The notes: generated from the sequence alone by a model not told the origin. A stretch of DNA of 64,000 nt from Anaerolineales bacterium (GCA_023382595.1 JAHDWB010000011.1:1-64000), one strand, 5' to 3'. Positions 50,381 to 60,357 are shown, counted from the first letter of the stretch. Numbers and translations: made by a program.

Positions 50381-51925
50381 TTACGGACTTCGTAATTCAA
50401 AAACAGAAATCCCGTCTGCAGAATATATTTCTGCATATCCATCGTCATCCCGGAATAAATCGGTCAGGTCCCCGGTGCGGGCTTCGCGGAGGACGACAAG
50501 GTCATAATCCAAACCCGTCACCGCCGACCAATCCTCCACGCAGGCGACTGAAGCGCATCGCTGCAGCCCAGCCAACTCGGAATATCGCGTGTAGAACGCA
50601 TCGCCCAACAGCCACTCAAATCCCTGAATTGTGGACTGACTGCGGCGCTCCGTCAGCGCGGGGAACCACTCGACGAATGGATCGATCTCCGGGCTTTGCA
50701 CACCGGTCAACGGGAGGAAGGAAGCGCTGTCGTCCGTGTTGGTACGGATCCACTCCATCGCCTGAAGGTCAGCGGGCTTCAGGCTGTTGTTCACCAATCG
50801 AAAGCCGTACAACCCCGATTCAATGAACAGCAGGGTCAGCACAAGAAACAAGACGGCATTGAAAACCCTGCTTTTATACAGTTCACCAAGGTCCATTTCC
50901 ATCTTTCTCAGGCGGGAGATCAAATGCGGGATCGCATCCGCAAACGCCAGCGCGGCAAGCATCGTCAGTGGATAAAACGTCACACTCGGCGCGCTGCGCG
51001 GCTCCACCAAATACGGCAAAACCACCCAGACCACGAGAAAATATTGTTTTCGCCACAGCCCCCACGCGATCCCGATCACGCGCAAAACGACCAGCAGGGG
51101 CAAAAGCCCTTCACTGACCAAGACCGCCTTATACAACGCCTGCCACAAGGATGCCCCATGCGAACCCGTCTGCAACGCGGATTGGATCGGCGCAAGTCCA
51201 TGATGAAACAGGACCGTCCCCCACCAGGGCGCTGTCAACGCCAGCACGCCCAACGCAACAAAGATGGAATCAAGAAAGGAACGGAAGGTACGCCCGAAGA
51301 ATATCCATAGCAAGATGCAGGTCGCCGCCGCATGGATTCCCGCTTCAGGATGACTGAGAACTGCCAGCCCGCCGCAAGCCGCCGCCAACCCGACAGTTTT
51401 CCAGCCGCCCTCCCGAAAGAGACGCACCACAAAAAGGACGGTCAACAGCAGGAACAGCGAACCAAAACTGCGCGTCAGCCCGCCGCCCATGATGAACCAG
51501 CCGAAGGCGCCGGGAGTCAGCGCATAAAAAGCGGATGCCAGCGCCCCCCGCAGTTTCGAGCCAAGCAATTCCGATGCCAGAAGATAGAACGCACCAATGG
51601 ACAGGGTGTTCACAACAGGCGGCAGCCAGCGCAACAGATCCGATTCGGAGATGCGGAACACATCCGAAAGGATTCTGGCAACATAGAATCCAAACGGAGG
51701 ATACGCATACGGAATTTGCAAGTGATTGTAGGAGGTGAAGACCGGCAGGGCATACCCGCTCTCGCGCAGGTCGCGCACCATGCTCAGAAACATCCCGCCG
51801 TCATTGAGCGGAAATCCCGCCTGCATCCCCGGCAAAAAACGGACAAGTCCGCCAAAGAGGATGGAAACGCCAAGGAGGAGGAGAATCCATTCGCCAGCGG
51901 AAAGGGTCTTTTTTGCGGTCACCAT
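50381..51925 (-). CDS. Polytopic membrane protein, possible GT-C glycosyltransferase
   Basis: The 514-aa protein has about ten membrane segments and a C-terminal soluble part of about 100 residues. The first external loop has P-L-N-D-G-G-M-F, close to the acidic motif of GT-C (ArnT/PMT-like) enzymes that use polyprenyl-phosphate sugars. P-Y-A-Y-P-P-F-G and G-G-G-L-T-R-S-F are also seen. I begin at M-V-T-A-K-K-T; the frame extends upstream but only into the previous gene. It is the last gene of the minus-strand polysaccharide cluster, 7 bases after the Wzy-like gene. Glycosyl transfer is likely by context, not proven by motif. Confidence 0.72.
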   Translation of the reverse strand: MVTAKKTLSAGEWILLLLGVSILFGGLVRFLPGMQAGFPLNDGGMFLSMVRDLRESGYALPVFTSYNHLQIPYAYPPFGFYVARILSDVFRISESDLLRWLPPVVNTLSIGAFYLLASELLGSKLRGALASAFYALTPGAFGWFIMGGGLTRSFGSLFLLLTVLFVVRLFREGGWKTVGLAAACGGLAVLSHPEAGIHAAATCILLWIFFGRTFRSFLDSIFVALGVLALTAPWWGTVLFHHGLAPIQSALQTGSHGASLWQALYKAVLVSEGLLPLLVVLRVIGIAWGLWRKQYFLVVWVVLPYLVEPRSAPSVTFYPLTMLAALAFADAIPHLISRLRKMEMDLGELYKSRVFNAVLFLVLTLLFIESGLYGFRLVNNSLKPADLQAMEWIRTNTDDSASFLPLTGVQSPEIDPFVEWFPALTERRSQSTIQGFEWLLGDAFYTRYSELAGLQRCASVACVEDWSAVTGLDYDLVVLREARTGDLTDLFRDDDGYAEIYSADGISVFELRSP

Positions 51926-51932
51926 AAAATCT

Positions 51933-53201
51933 TTACGATGGAACTGGTCCGCGCTCGGAAGGCATGAACAAGACCGCAACAAACAGGAACCAAACAAAGG
52001 ATTCCATTTCCATGAAATAGCTCAGGCTGATGTTGATAAAAATAATATGAACCAGCACAAATAACGGGAAGAAATGGATCAGGTCACGTCCTGCCAGTGC
52101 AACCCTGAGCGCGCGGATAACACCGATCACCAACATGATCAACAACAGCACCAGACCAACCACGCCCAAATTCAGCAATATATCCAGATAACCGTTGTCG
52201 GCGACCTTGACCGGATATCCCCAGCCCACCACCTCCTGCACCTTCTGGTTGATGCCGGGCTGCAGCCAGAACGTTCCAAAGCCGTAGCCAAGCACCGGGC
52301 GCTCAGCCGCATACGTCTCAAGAACATGCAGCCACATCGGAATACGCCCGGTCATGTTGGCGGAGCGATTGAAAAGTCCAAAGATGAATCCCAGGTTTGC
52401 AACGATCAACAGCGCCACAAAGGAAGCCGCTCCCAGCATGATGAAATATATCCGCCGGGAAACAAGATGCCCCCATTTCAACCACAGCACAACCAGCACG
52501 AACAATGCCGATTGAATTGCAAAAACGACCAAGCCGGAAGCTGAGTCGCTCAATACTGCGAGGATCACACCAAGCGCCAGCAGAAATGCGGAAAATATTT
52601 TCTGTCTGCGGTTGTACTCACCAGGGGGTGAAAATAAGATCACAAGATAGGAAATGTACCCCAGAGCCATCATTGCCCCAAGGTAGATCTTGTGCCAGAA
52701 TACTCCGCGCCACAATCCCTCATAAGGGAAATTTGTCATGATGCCAACCCGCGGGAACGCAACAGCCGTAAACAAGCTCACCAGCGCAAAAATTCCCGCC
52801 ACAACCGCCACAAAATTAACCAGACCCTTTACAGAAAAGCGCATCCCGGCATAAGCGGCAATGAACGTGACAAGCAGGAGCAAAAGAGCCCGATAGATCG
52901 TCGCGGGCAAATAGGCGCTCCAAAACAACGACAGGACCGACACTGTAACAAATGCGCCCATAACCCAATTGCGCCGCCAACCATCCCAGTAATTCCTTTC
53001 AAGGCGGCGCATGCGCAGGAAAAGGAAGATCACGACCAGAATGAAGAACAATACGCTCAATTGACTTTGCGCCGAGCCGTAATTGCAGGAGCGTTTCGGC
53101 GTCAACCCCTCCAGGTAACAGACATATAGGGTCAAATGGGTTAGAAATGTGACCAGTCCAAGCACAAGCCCGTCGAAAACTTTATCAAATTTCCCGTGCA
53201 T
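51933..53201 (-). CDS. O-antigen ligase / polymerase (Wzy/WaaL) family protein
   Basis: The 422-aa protein has about twelve membrane segments and a long external loop late in the protein. That loop contains E-R-P-V-L-G-Y-G-F-G-T-F, typical of the Wzy_C/O-antigen ligase family. It would polymerise or transfer polysaccharide repeat units on the outer face of the membrane. I take the ATG with GGAG 7 bases before it (M-H-G-K-F-D-K). Upstream is the phosphoglycosyl transferase gene and downstream the GT-C-like gene, all on the minus strand with short gaps. Ligase and polymerase cannot be told apart from sequence alone. Confidence 0.85.
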   Translation of the reverse strand: MHGKFDKVFDGLVLGLVTFLTHLTLYVCYLEGLTPKRSCNYGSAQSQLSVLFFILVVIFLFLRMRRLERNYWDGWRRNWVMGAFVTVSVLSLFWSAYLPATIYRALLLLLVTFIAAYAGMRFSVKGLVNFVAVVAGIFALVSLFTAVAFPRVGIMTNFPYEGLWRGVFWHKIYLGAMMALGYISYLVILFSPPGEYNRRQKIFSAFLLALGVILAVLSDSASGLVVFAIQSALFVLVVLWLKWGHLVSRRIYFIMLGAASFVALLIVANLGFIFGLFNRSANMTGRIPMWLHVLETYAAERPVLGYGFGTFWLQPGINQKVQEVVGWGYPVKVADNGYLDILLNLGVVGLVLLLIMLVIGVIRALRVALAGRDLIHFFPLFVLVHIIFINISLSYFMEMESFVWFLFVAVLFMPSERGPVPS

Positions 53202-53215
53202 CTCAATTCTCCAAA

Positions 53216-54625
53216 CTAATACGATCCGCGCCCCATGATCACGACCCATGCCGTGCGAAACAGGATCTGCACATCCAGCCAGATCGAATAATTCTGAATG
53301 TAATACAGGTCATCCTCGGTATGCAGATGCATCGGCTTGTCGCTCCTGCCGTTGACCTGCCACCACCCCGTCATGCCGGGCGGCACGGCAAAGCGCTTTC
53401 TCTGCCAGGGCTGGTATTTTTCCACCAACTGGGGCATTTCTGGGCGGGGTCCCACCAGGCTCATATCGCCGCGCAGGACATTAAAAAGTTGTGGAAGTTC
53501 ATCCAAGCTGAAACGACGGAGAAAACGGCCAACCCGCGTCACGCGGGGATCATCCTTTGATTTATGGATGACATTCCCTTTTTCATCGCGCTTCTCCACC
53601 TGCCCCTGGAGCTGCTCGGCATTCCTGACCATGGTTCTGAATTTGAGCATGTTGAAAAAACGCCCGTTCTCCCCCGCCCGCTTCTGTCGAAATAGAATAG
53701 GCGAACCGTCATCGAGATAGACCATCAGGGCGGCAACCGCCATGAGAGGCAGGGCAGGCAGCAGCGCGGCAAGACCGAAAAAGAGATCAAAGGCGCGTTT
53801 CGTCATCCGCTGGTAATCGTCCATTGCAGAAGCGCGCAGATCCAGCATGGGTATCCCTGCGAAATCTTCAATCGCGGTCTTGTACAATGCCAGATCGAAA
53901 AAGCCCAGGGCAACCCATACCTGCACAGGCAGCCGCTCGATCTTCTGAACGATCTCGCCCATTTGATGATACTCGGAATGAGGCAGCGCGATGACCACAT
54001 CAGATATCCGGTGCTTTGCAATGACCGAGGCAATGGCATCGCTGTCGCCCAGAAAATACGGCAGAGTTTTTTCCTGTTTGATTCGATCGACAAACCCTAA
54101 AAACTTCAGGTTCGGGACATGGGCAAGCCGCATCTGCTCACGGACCTTTTCCCCCAATGAACCGGTGCCCACGACCAACACGCGACGCGGTTGTTCCAAA
54201 AAAACGTTCTGCGCCCGAAAATAGTAACGGACAAAAAGCCGCCACACCAAGTGAAAAGCATACACAAGAAGAACGAAAACGACGAATTGAGCGCGCGAAA
54301 CTTCGCGGTACGAAAAGTACAAAACCCCTGCCGAGGAGACAGATGCGATCAACACCCCCAAGGTCAATGCGGAAAACTCATCGACAATCCGCAGATACTT
54401 CCTTCCATCATAAATGGATGCAGTCGAATAAACGAGCACCCAAATGGTCGGAAAAATGAGATACAGGAATACAGGCACAACCACGGACGTCGAAATGGGG
54501 GCAATTCCGGGTACCTGGTTTAATTGAGGGCGTATCCATGACGCCAACCACAGCGAGAAGGCAACGAAAACGCTGTCAACCAACATGGAAAAAAGCGCAA
54601 AATTGACCGAAAATCTTCTCAGCAT
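53216..54625 (-). CDS. Polyprenyl-phosphate sugar phosphotransferase (WcaJ/WbaP type)
   Basis: The 469-aa enzyme starts a polysaccharide repeat unit by moving a sugar-1-phosphate to undecaprenyl phosphate. Four or five N-terminal membrane segments and a CoA-binding-like middle domain (V-L-V-V-G-T-G-S-L-G) precede the catalytic C-terminal domain. There K-R-A-F-D-L, S-P-I-L-F-R-Q-K-R-A-G, M-L-K-F-R-T-M, D-E-L-P-Q-L-F-N-V-L-R-G-D-M-S-L-V-G-P-R-P and V-P-P-G-M-T-G-W-W-Q are all intact. A TAAAAT box ends 6 bases before the ATG, so the gene may have its own leaderless transcript in addition to read-through. It is followed by the Wzy-like gene. Confidence 0.93.
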   Translation of the reverse strand: MLRRFSVNFALFSMLVDSVFVAFSLWLASWIRPQLNQVPGIAPISTSVVVPVFLYLIFPTIWVLVYSTASIYDGRKYLRIVDEFSALTLGVLIASVSSAGVLYFSYREVSRAQFVVFVLLVYAFHLVWRLFVRYYFRAQNVFLEQPRRVLVVGTGSLGEKVREQMRLAHVPNLKFLGFVDRIKQEKTLPYFLGDSDAIASVIAKHRISDVVIALPHSEYHQMGEIVQKIERLPVQVWVALGFFDLALYKTAIEDFAGIPMLDLRASAMDDYQRMTKRAFDLFFGLAALLPALPLMAVAALMVYLDDGSPILFRQKRAGENGRFFNMLKFRTMVRNAEQLQGQVEKRDEKGNVIHKSKDDPRVTRVGRFLRRFSLDELPQLFNVLRGDMSLVGPRPEMPQLVEKYQPWQRKRFAVPPGMTGWWQVNGRSDKPMHLHTEDDLYYIQNYSIWLDVQILFRTAWVVIMGRGSY

Positions 54626-54631
54626 GATTTG

Positions 54632-54637
54632 ATTTTA
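54632..54637 (-). promoter_or_regulatory. -10 box before the sugar phosphotransferase gene
   Basis: On the minus strand TAAAAT is followed by 6 bases and the ATG. It overlaps the end of the WecG-type gene. Confidence 0.4.
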
Positions 54638-55372
54638 CCGACGAAAACCCAACAGGTCGGCTATTGCAAGGAATATAAAACGGGAGTTGTGATATAGATA
54701 GCGCTTCCACAATCTGCGCGGTTCGGTCAACAGCCGAAACAACCACTCCAACCCCAAACGCTGCATCCAGGAGGGAGCCTGTAATTTTAAGCCTGAATGA
54801 AAATCGAATGCTGCCCCCACACCAAGCATGACGGCATGTACCTTTCCGCGGTGTTCTGCCATCCATATCTCCTGTTTGGGACAGCCAAGCCCTACAAACA
54901 GAATGCGCACGCCGGACCGGTCGATATTTTTCACAATCTCTTCTTTTTCCTGCCGGTTTAGTTCCCGAAACGGCGGACTATATGCGTAAACGACATTCAA
55001 TCCGTTATATCTTTCCTTCATCCGCTCGACCAGCGCATCAAGAACCTGCGGCGCGCCGCCGTAAAACCCAACCGGAATATTCTCCCGCGCTGCCATCGCA
55101 AGCACGTGAAGCATCAGGGTGGGTCCATAGACACGTTGTTGGTCCCGCTGTCCCTTCAAACGCATCATCCACACCAGCGGCATGCCATCGGGAACAACGA
55201 GATCGGCATTATTGACTATCTTCGCAAACTCCGGCGAGTCATGCACTTCCATCAACATATGGACGTTGGCGGCACAAATGTAATGAAATTTGTCATTCTG
55301 CGACCACAACATCACAGAGCCTGTTGCGTTCGAATAATCTGTTAAACTGATTTTCAGGCCAATTATATTCAT
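54635..55372 (-). CDS. WecG/TagA/CpsF family glycosyltransferase
   Basis: The 245-aa GT26-family enzyme adds the second sugar to a lipid-linked intermediate. Family marks are V-V-P-D-G-M-P-L-V-W, R-V-Y-G-P-T-L-M, G-F-Y-G-G-A-P and F-V-G-L-G-C-P-K-Q-E-I-W-M. The Asp in P-D-G-M is the predicted general base. The C-terminal tail (R-R-L-W-K-R-Y) is an amphipathic membrane-contact type. I use M-N-I-I-G-L-K because GGAAG lies upstream; a longer frame adds five residues. It lies between the GT4 and phosphotransferase genes. Confidence 0.92.
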   Translation of the reverse strand: MNIIGLKISLTDYSNATGSVMLWSQNDKFHYICAANVHMLMEVHDSPEFAKIVNNADLVVPDGMPLVWMMRLKGQRDQQRVYGPTLMLHVLAMAARENIPVGFYGGAPQVLDALVERMKERYNGLNVVYAYSPPFRELNRQEKEEIVKNIDRSGVRILFVGLGCPKQEIWMAEHRGKVHAVMLGVGAAFDFHSGLKLQAPSWMQRLGLEWLFRLLTEPRRLWKRYLYHNSRFIFLAIADLLGFRR

Positions 55373-55398
55373 GATTAATTCTTCCAAGCACAGAAACT

Positions 55399-56610
55399 TT
55401 AAACGATATTGCCGTCAGGGAATACTGACTTCGTACCAATAACACCGGAATATATATCCATTAAAGCGCGATAGTTTCGCTCGGCTGTATATTTCATTTC
55501 AAACTCACGCCTTGCATTTTTTCCCATTACCAAACTCAACTCTGGGTTATCCAATAATGTCTGCAGAGCCTTTGCCAGAGCATCAACATCTCCATATGCA
55601 TACAAATAGCCGGTTCGTCCATGTTGGACCAATTCCGATTGCGCTCCGATATTCGTGGTAACAACCGGAATCCCGCACGAAAAAGCTTCAACGATCACAT
55701 TGCCAAAACTTTCATAGAACTCGGATGGCAGGACAAGCACGGATGATCCTTTTATCCGACCGGCAACTTCAACCGAATCCAGCCAGCCCGTAATTTCAAC
55801 TTTTAGATTCGGCCTTTCCAGCAGCCATTCCTCAATTTCCACGCGTAGATCCCCATCACCCACGAGTGTCAGGGGGATATTTGTTCGTTCAATTGCAGAG
55901 AGCAACGTCCATATCCCTTTACGAGAGTCCAAACGGCCAACAAATATGGCGCCGCTTCTTGCTTCGGAATCTACGCGAATTTTTTCAACAGAATCGAACA
56001 CCTTCACCAAATTTGGCTTCACTATTATATTGTCTTCCTTCAATCCCATCTTAATAAAAAGATTCTTGGCAAATTGAGTGCTGGTGATAAAAACCGATAT
56101 ATGCTTTTGATATGTCTTTAATAATCGAAAATAAGCAACATTAAGAGAAAGCACCCCGGCGGAGGCTGCGTACGAACCCCGATAGCATTTGTGCAAAACG
56201 CCTGGAAGGGGAATACGCCCTATGCAATCTTCACAAAGATGGCCATCACGATATAAAACGCCGTTTAGACAAAACGGCCTGTAATTGTGCAACATTTGAA
56301 CTACCGGAACCCCCTCCGCCCCAGCAGCATAATAGATCGAAGGAGAAAGCAAGGGGAGAGTGTTATGAACATGAATAATATCCGGACGCTTCTCGCGAAG
56401 TAACTTTTTTATTTTCTTATATTCGGAATGATTCCATAAAGTCGCCCCCGCCAACTTAAGCCGCGAATGAAAATCTACGTCTTGATTGGAAACCGTATGA
56501 CGTATCACTTCATGTCCGTACTGTTCCAATAAACTGCTTTCAGATGTAAATACGGCGTCCTCACCGCCTGATTGACGATAAAAATTATGTGCAACTACAA
56601 CTCTCATCAT
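55399..56610 (-). CDS. Glycosyltransferase family 4
   Basis: The 403-aa enzyme has the GT-B fold typical of GT4. The N-terminal domain has V-A-H-N-F-Y-R-Q-S-G-G-E-D and H-V-H-N-T-L-P-L-L-S. The C-terminal nucleotide-sugar domain has F-V-G-R-L-D-S-R-K-G, L-V-G-D-G-D-L-R and F-Y-E-S-F-G-N-V-I-V-E-A-F-S-C-G-I-P-V-V, with the E-x7-E pair. The start overlaps the flippase stop by four bases (ATGA). The donor and linkage are unknown. It has somewhat lower GC than the neighbouring housekeeping genes, as is usual in polysaccharide clusters. Confidence 0.92.
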   Translation of the reverse strand: MMRVVVAHNFYRQSGGEDAVFTSESSLLEQYGHEVIRHTVSNQDVDFHSRLKLAGATLWNHSEYKKIKKLLREKRPDIIHVHNTLPLLSPSIYYAAGAEGVPVVQMLHNYRPFCLNGVLYRDGHLCEDCIGRIPLPGVLHKCYRGSYAASAGVLSLNVAYFRLLKTYQKHISVFITSTQFAKNLFIKMGLKEDNIIVKPNLVKVFDSVEKIRVDSEARSGAIFVGRLDSRKGIWTLLSAIERTNIPLTLVGDGDLRVEIEEWLLERPNLKVEITGWLDSVEVAGRIKGSSVLVLPSEFYESFGNVIVEAFSCGIPVVTTNIGAQSELVQHGRTGYLYAYGDVDALAKALQTLLDNPELSLVMGKNARREFEMKYTAERNYRALMDIYSGVIGTKSVFPDGNIV

Positions 56611-57905
56611 ACTGTCCCGGGCCACTTAAGATTCGGACGTTTTACAAGCCAGAGCCAATATAAAAGGGCTAAAGTCACACCCAGCACCAGATAGCCTAAA
56701 ACCGTTGCCCACGCCCCCCCCCATAATCCCCAAGAGCGGATAAAAAACAATCCAAGCCCAAGACTGACCGGAAACCAAATAAGGGATGCAAAAAGCAGCG
56801 CATCCGGTCGCTTCGAAGCTTGTAAGGCATATTGCATACCGGAAAATAGCGAGGCAATCAGCGGACACAATCCCAAAATTGGGATCAAATCAACATGGTT
56901 TGAGAATATTCCATCAAACACTATTTGCTCAAGTGGCACCCGAAAAAAAAACAAGAATAGTTCGAATAGCATCGCAAGCCCTGCCAAAGTGATGGTCATG
57001 AGCTTTACCTTTTTTTTAAGGGAATCAATATCACCTCTGGCGAAGTCAGCGGCAAGACTGGGAGTGATCACCGCAGTCACCGCGGTGATGCTAAGTGTGA
57101 TCGGTTGGGAAAGGGTCTGCAATGCGTATATCACACCTGCTTCTTCCAGACCTAAAATAGTCCCTGCAAGGTAAATTTGCACCTGTCCAGCGGCGATCAT
57201 CAAAATTCCTGAAAGAACCAACCACTTTCCAAAGACCCAGTTTTCACGAAACAATTTGCCGACAGTTATTTTCTTTCCGTATCCATAATTCCGCCTAAAA
57301 AACAATACAAGAAATAAACCGCTTAATAATCCCGCTGATGCGACTATAAGCACACTGGATGCACCTGTAAGGACTCCCACCCATTTTGCGCTTATAACAA
57401 GAAGAAGCAAGATCAGCAAATATACGATGCTGCCCGCCAGTGAAATCTCCGGTTTTCCAAGTACATAAAAGATCCTGCGCATCAACCATGGAAAAAGAAG
57501 AAATGGAAGAACCAGACCCAATACTACCAACACGCCGGAGAGCAGGGAGTTCTGTCCAATAAGACCATAAATAAATACTGTGCCGGCAATGATCAAGCCC
57601 AATACCCCGATAAAAATAAAATATAGGCGGACCTGTGCCGAAAGATAATCCGACAGATCTTCTCCATGCGAGGATGGTCCCAAGACCGCCATCGGTTCCA
57701 AAACAAAGGAAAAAAGGAGTTGCAAGAAAAAAACCAACGCAGAAAAACCGATGGCATAGGCACCGTATTGATCCGGAACCAGCCAGCGTGCCAACAGGAT
57801 CGTTAATAGAAAATTCGCGCCGGAAAACACACCCTGGTCAAGAATTGCAAGCCCGCCCTTCATCCCCCATTTTCTTAAGCGCTCAAAAGGCAACAAGACA
57901 TCCAT
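56607..57905 (-). CDS. Polysaccharide flippase (Wzx-type, MATE/MVF fold)
   Basis: The 432-aa protein has about twelve membrane segments, with the usual N-terminal D-Q-G-V-F-S-G-A-N-F-L-L-T-I-L-L-A-R-W-L and Q-Y-G-A-Y-A. It would flip lipid-linked repeat units to the outer face, ahead of the Wzy-like polymerase encoded later in the operon. It is the first gene of the minus-strand cluster. Its -10 box (TATAAT) lies 7 bases before the ATG, so the cluster's transcript is probably leaderless. It overlaps the GT4 gene by four bases. Confidence 0.9.
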   Translation of the reverse strand: MDVLLPFERLRKWGMKGGLAILDQGVFSGANFLLTILLARWLVPDQYGAYAIGFSALVFFLQLLFSFVLEPMAVLGPSSHGEDLSDYLSAQVRLYFIFIGVLGLIIAGTVFIYGLIGQNSLLSGVLVVLGLVLPFLLFPWLMRRIFYVLGKPEISLAGSIVYLLILLLLVISAKWVGVLTGASSVLIVASAGLLSGLFLVLFFRRNYGYGKKITVGKLFRENWVFGKWLVLSGILMIAAGQVQIYLAGTILGLEEAGVIYALQTLSQPITLSITAVTAVITPSLAADFARGDIDSLKKKVKLMTITLAGLAMLFELFLFFFRVPLEQIVFDGIFSNHVDLIPILGLCPLIASLFSGMQYALQASKRPDALLFASLIWFPVSLGLGLFFIRSWGLWGGAWATVLGYLVLGVTLALLYWLWLVKRPNLKWPGTV

Positions 57906-57912
57906 GATTTAA

Positions 57913-57918
57913 ATTATA
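57913..57918 (-). promoter_or_regulatory. -10 box of the polysaccharide cluster
   Basis: TATAAT on the minus strand, 7 bases before the flippase ATG, with a weak TTTTGA 17 bases upstream as a -35. Confidence 0.5.
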
Positions 57919-57963
57919 GCCGGCAACATTCAAATTCAAAATTACAAAGATGTTAAAACAAAA

Positions 57964-57987
57964 CACCGCTTCCAGTTGGAAGCGGTG
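57964..57987 (-). terminator. Terminator of hppA
   Basis: The arms CACCGCTTCC and GGAAGCGGTG with a short loop lie 21 bases after the hppA stop, followed on the minus strand by T residues. Confidence 0.8.
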
Positions 57988-58007
57988 TAAAGTCATGCGA
58001 GCACTTC

Positions 58008-60296
58008 CTACCCGCCCAGCAGCATCATCAACAAGCCCTGACCGTTATCGAACGCCACGATCAGACCGGCGAACACCACCGAGACCATGGACATCAACTT
58101 GATCAGAATGTTGAGCGAGGGACCGGACGTATCCTTGAACGGATCGCCGACGGTATCGCCGACGACCGCCGCTTTGTGGGCGGGAGAACCCTTGCCGCCA
58201 TACTCACCGGCTTCGATGTATTTCTTGGCGTTGTCCCATGCGCCGCCGGCATTGGACATCATCACCGCCAACGCAAAGCCCGCAGCGAGGGATCCCGCCA
58301 GCAAGCCGAGCACACCAGCCACCCCGAAGATCAAGCCGACCAACACCGGGATGACGATCGCAAGCACGGAGGGTCCGATCATCTCACGTTGGGCGGAAAC
58401 CGTGCTGATCTCCACACAGCGCGCGTAATCGGGCTTGGCTGTACCTTCCAGAATACCGGGGATCTCGCGGAACTGACGCCGGACTTCATCCACCATGCCG
58501 CCAGCGGCGCGTCCGACCGCGCTCATGGTCAACGCGGAGAAGTAGAATGCCGTGGCAACGCCGCTGAACACACCCACCAGCACGGCGGGATTGAGCAGGC
58601 TGACGTTGTAGTACGTCATGAAGTCCTGCACGGTCAATTCGGCGACCTTCACAGCCACGCCATTGACCATCAATTCGCTCACGCCGCGCAGTTCACCCAG
58701 CACGAGACGGATCTCCTCAAGATACGCCGCCAATAACGCCATGGCGGTCAACGCTGCGGAACCGATCGCAAAACCCTTGCCGATGGCAGCCGTCGTGTTT
58801 CCAACCGCATCCAATTGGTCGGTGCGGTGGCGCACCTGCGGATCAAGCCCGGACATTTCAGCGTTACCGCCCGCGTTATCCGCGATCGGACCGTATGCAT
58901 CAGTGGCAAGGGTGAAACCAAGCGTGGAAAGCATGGCAACCGCCGCCAGACCAACACCATACAAGCCCATCAGGATGTTGCTGGCGCCGCCCGCCACATA
59001 GTAACTGATCACGATACCGACAAGGACAGCCACCACCGGCGCGCCGCTGGAGCGCATACCGAGCGCAATACCTTCGATCATGGCGGTAGCGGTGCTGGTG
59101 TTCGCCTGTTCAGCGATCCTGCGGGTGGGAGAAAAGGCATGGGATGTGTAGTACTCGGTCAACTTGCCAACCGCGATGCCGACGGCAAGACCCGTCAACA
59201 CAACCACCCAAAGGGCAAGCCAGTTGGGAAGACCCATGAAGTAAAACACCGGCAGGGACAGCACTGCGATGCCTGCCGAACTGACGTACAGACCATTGCT
59301 CAACGCGCCGATCAACTGCGCCTGCGTGGCATCTTCATTCGAGCGGACAACGTACAAGGCGATGATCGAAAGCACTACGCCCAATGCCGCCAACGCAATC
59401 GGAGCGGTGATGAACAACATGCTCATTGGGACATCCGCACCATCCAAACCAACCGCCGCCACGCCGAGCGCGGAGGTAGCCAGAATGGAACCGGCATAGG
59501 ATTCGTACAGGTCCGCGCCCATGCCTGCCACGTCACCGACGTTGTCGCCGACGTTATCGGCAATGGTGGCGGGATTGCGCGGATCATCCTCAGGGATGTT
59601 TGCTTCGACCTTACCGACCAGGTCCGCGCCGACGTCGGCAGCCTTGGTGTAGATACCGCCGCCGACACGGGCGAACAATGCCTGGGTCGAAGCGCCCATG
59701 CCGAAGCTAAGCATGATCGCTGTGATCGTCGGCAGCGGATTCTCGGTCAGCAGGAATCCGAACGAATCCGGGAATGCCACGGGGAACACGTTATACAGGA
59801 GCAGGAACCAGACCGTGATATCCAACAGGGCGAAGCCCACCACCACCAGCCCCATCACAGCGCCGGCGCGCAGGGCAACCTGCAATGCGCTGTTCAGGCT
59901 TTTCGTGGCGGCGAAGGTGGTGCGCGCCGAGGCGTTCGTCGCCGTCTTCATGCCGATATAACCGCACAGACCGGAGAACAGACCGCCGGTCAGGAAGGCG
60001 TACGGCACGATCGGATTCTGGAGATGGAGCCAGGAAAGAACCAAAAAGAGCACAAACAACACGGCAAATACAATGGAAACCACCTTGTATTGCCTGCGCA
60101 GGTACGCCATGGCGCCCTCGCGGACAGCCTGGGCGATCTCCTGCATACGCTCGGTCCCTTCACTTAGCTGCATCAACTGGCGATACAGGTAAAAGGCAAA
60201 GCCGAGCGCGATCAGAGCCGCAATAGGTCCAAGCCACCACAGCAAAGGCAGCGGACTTCGGACAGCCATCGGGGCTAAAAACATTTCGAACTGCAT
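58008..60296 (-). CDS. hppA: Membrane-bound ion-pumping pyrophosphatase
   Basis: The 762-aa polytopic protein couples pyrophosphate hydrolysis to proton (or sodium) transport. Hallmarks are G-G-G-I-Y-T-K-A-A-D-V-G-A-D-L-V-G-K-V-E, D-N-V-G-D-N-V-G-D, D-A-Y-G-P-I-A-D-N-A-G-G and D-T-V-G-D-P-F-K-D-T-S-G-P. G-N-T-T-A-A-I-G-K-G-F has Ala where potassium-independent enzymes have Lys, so this is of the potassium-dependent group. Proton versus sodium cannot be settled by eye. The ATG with GGAGGAG 5 bases before it is chosen; the longer frame runs into promoter DNA. Its promoter is consensus-like and the leader holds a TATCGGC/GCCGATA hairpin (60324-60343). Confidence 0.96.
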   Translation of the reverse strand: MQFEMFLAPMAVRSPLPLLWWLGPIAALIALGFAFYLYRQLMQLSEGTERMQEIAQAVREGAMAYLRRQYKVVSIVFAVLFVLFLVLSWLHLQNPIVPYAFLTGGLFSGLCGYIGMKTATNASARTTFAATKSLNSALQVALRAGAVMGLVVVGFALLDITVWFLLLYNVFPVAFPDSFGFLLTENPLPTITAIMLSFGMGASTQALFARVGGGIYTKAADVGADLVGKVEANIPEDDPRNPATIADNVGDNVGDVAGMGADLYESYAGSILATSALGVAAVGLDGADVPMSMLFITAPIALAALGVVLSIIALYVVRSNEDATQAQLIGALSNGLYVSSAGIAVLSLPVFYFMGLPNWLALWVVVLTGLAVGIAVGKLTEYYTSHAFSPTRRIAEQANTSTATAMIEGIALGMRSSGAPVVAVLVGIVISYYVAGGASNILMGLYGVGLAAVAMLSTLGFTLATDAYGPIADNAGGNAEMSGLDPQVRHRTDQLDAVGNTTAAIGKGFAIGSAALTAMALLAAYLEEIRLVLGELRGVSELMVNGVAVKVAELTVQDFMTYYNVSLLNPAVLVGVFSGVATAFYFSALTMSAVGRAAGGMVDEVRRQFREIPGILEGTAKPDYARCVEISTVSAQREMIGPSVLAIVIPVLVGLIFGVAGVLGLLAGSLAAGFALAVMMSNAGGAWDNAKKYIEAGEYGGKGSPAHKAAVVGDTVGDPFKDTSGPSLNILIKLMSMVSVVFAGLIVAFDNGQGLLMMLLGG

Positions 60297-60357
60297 AATA
60301 CTCCTCCGTTGAGACAAAAAGAATATCGGCTCTGACGCCGATAGATTTAGCAGGGGG

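Noticed and set aside
58815-60167. A 450-residue plus-strand frame opposite hppA
   Set aside because: It is rich in His, Gln and Arg, has no motif and lies fully antisense to the highly conserved hppA.
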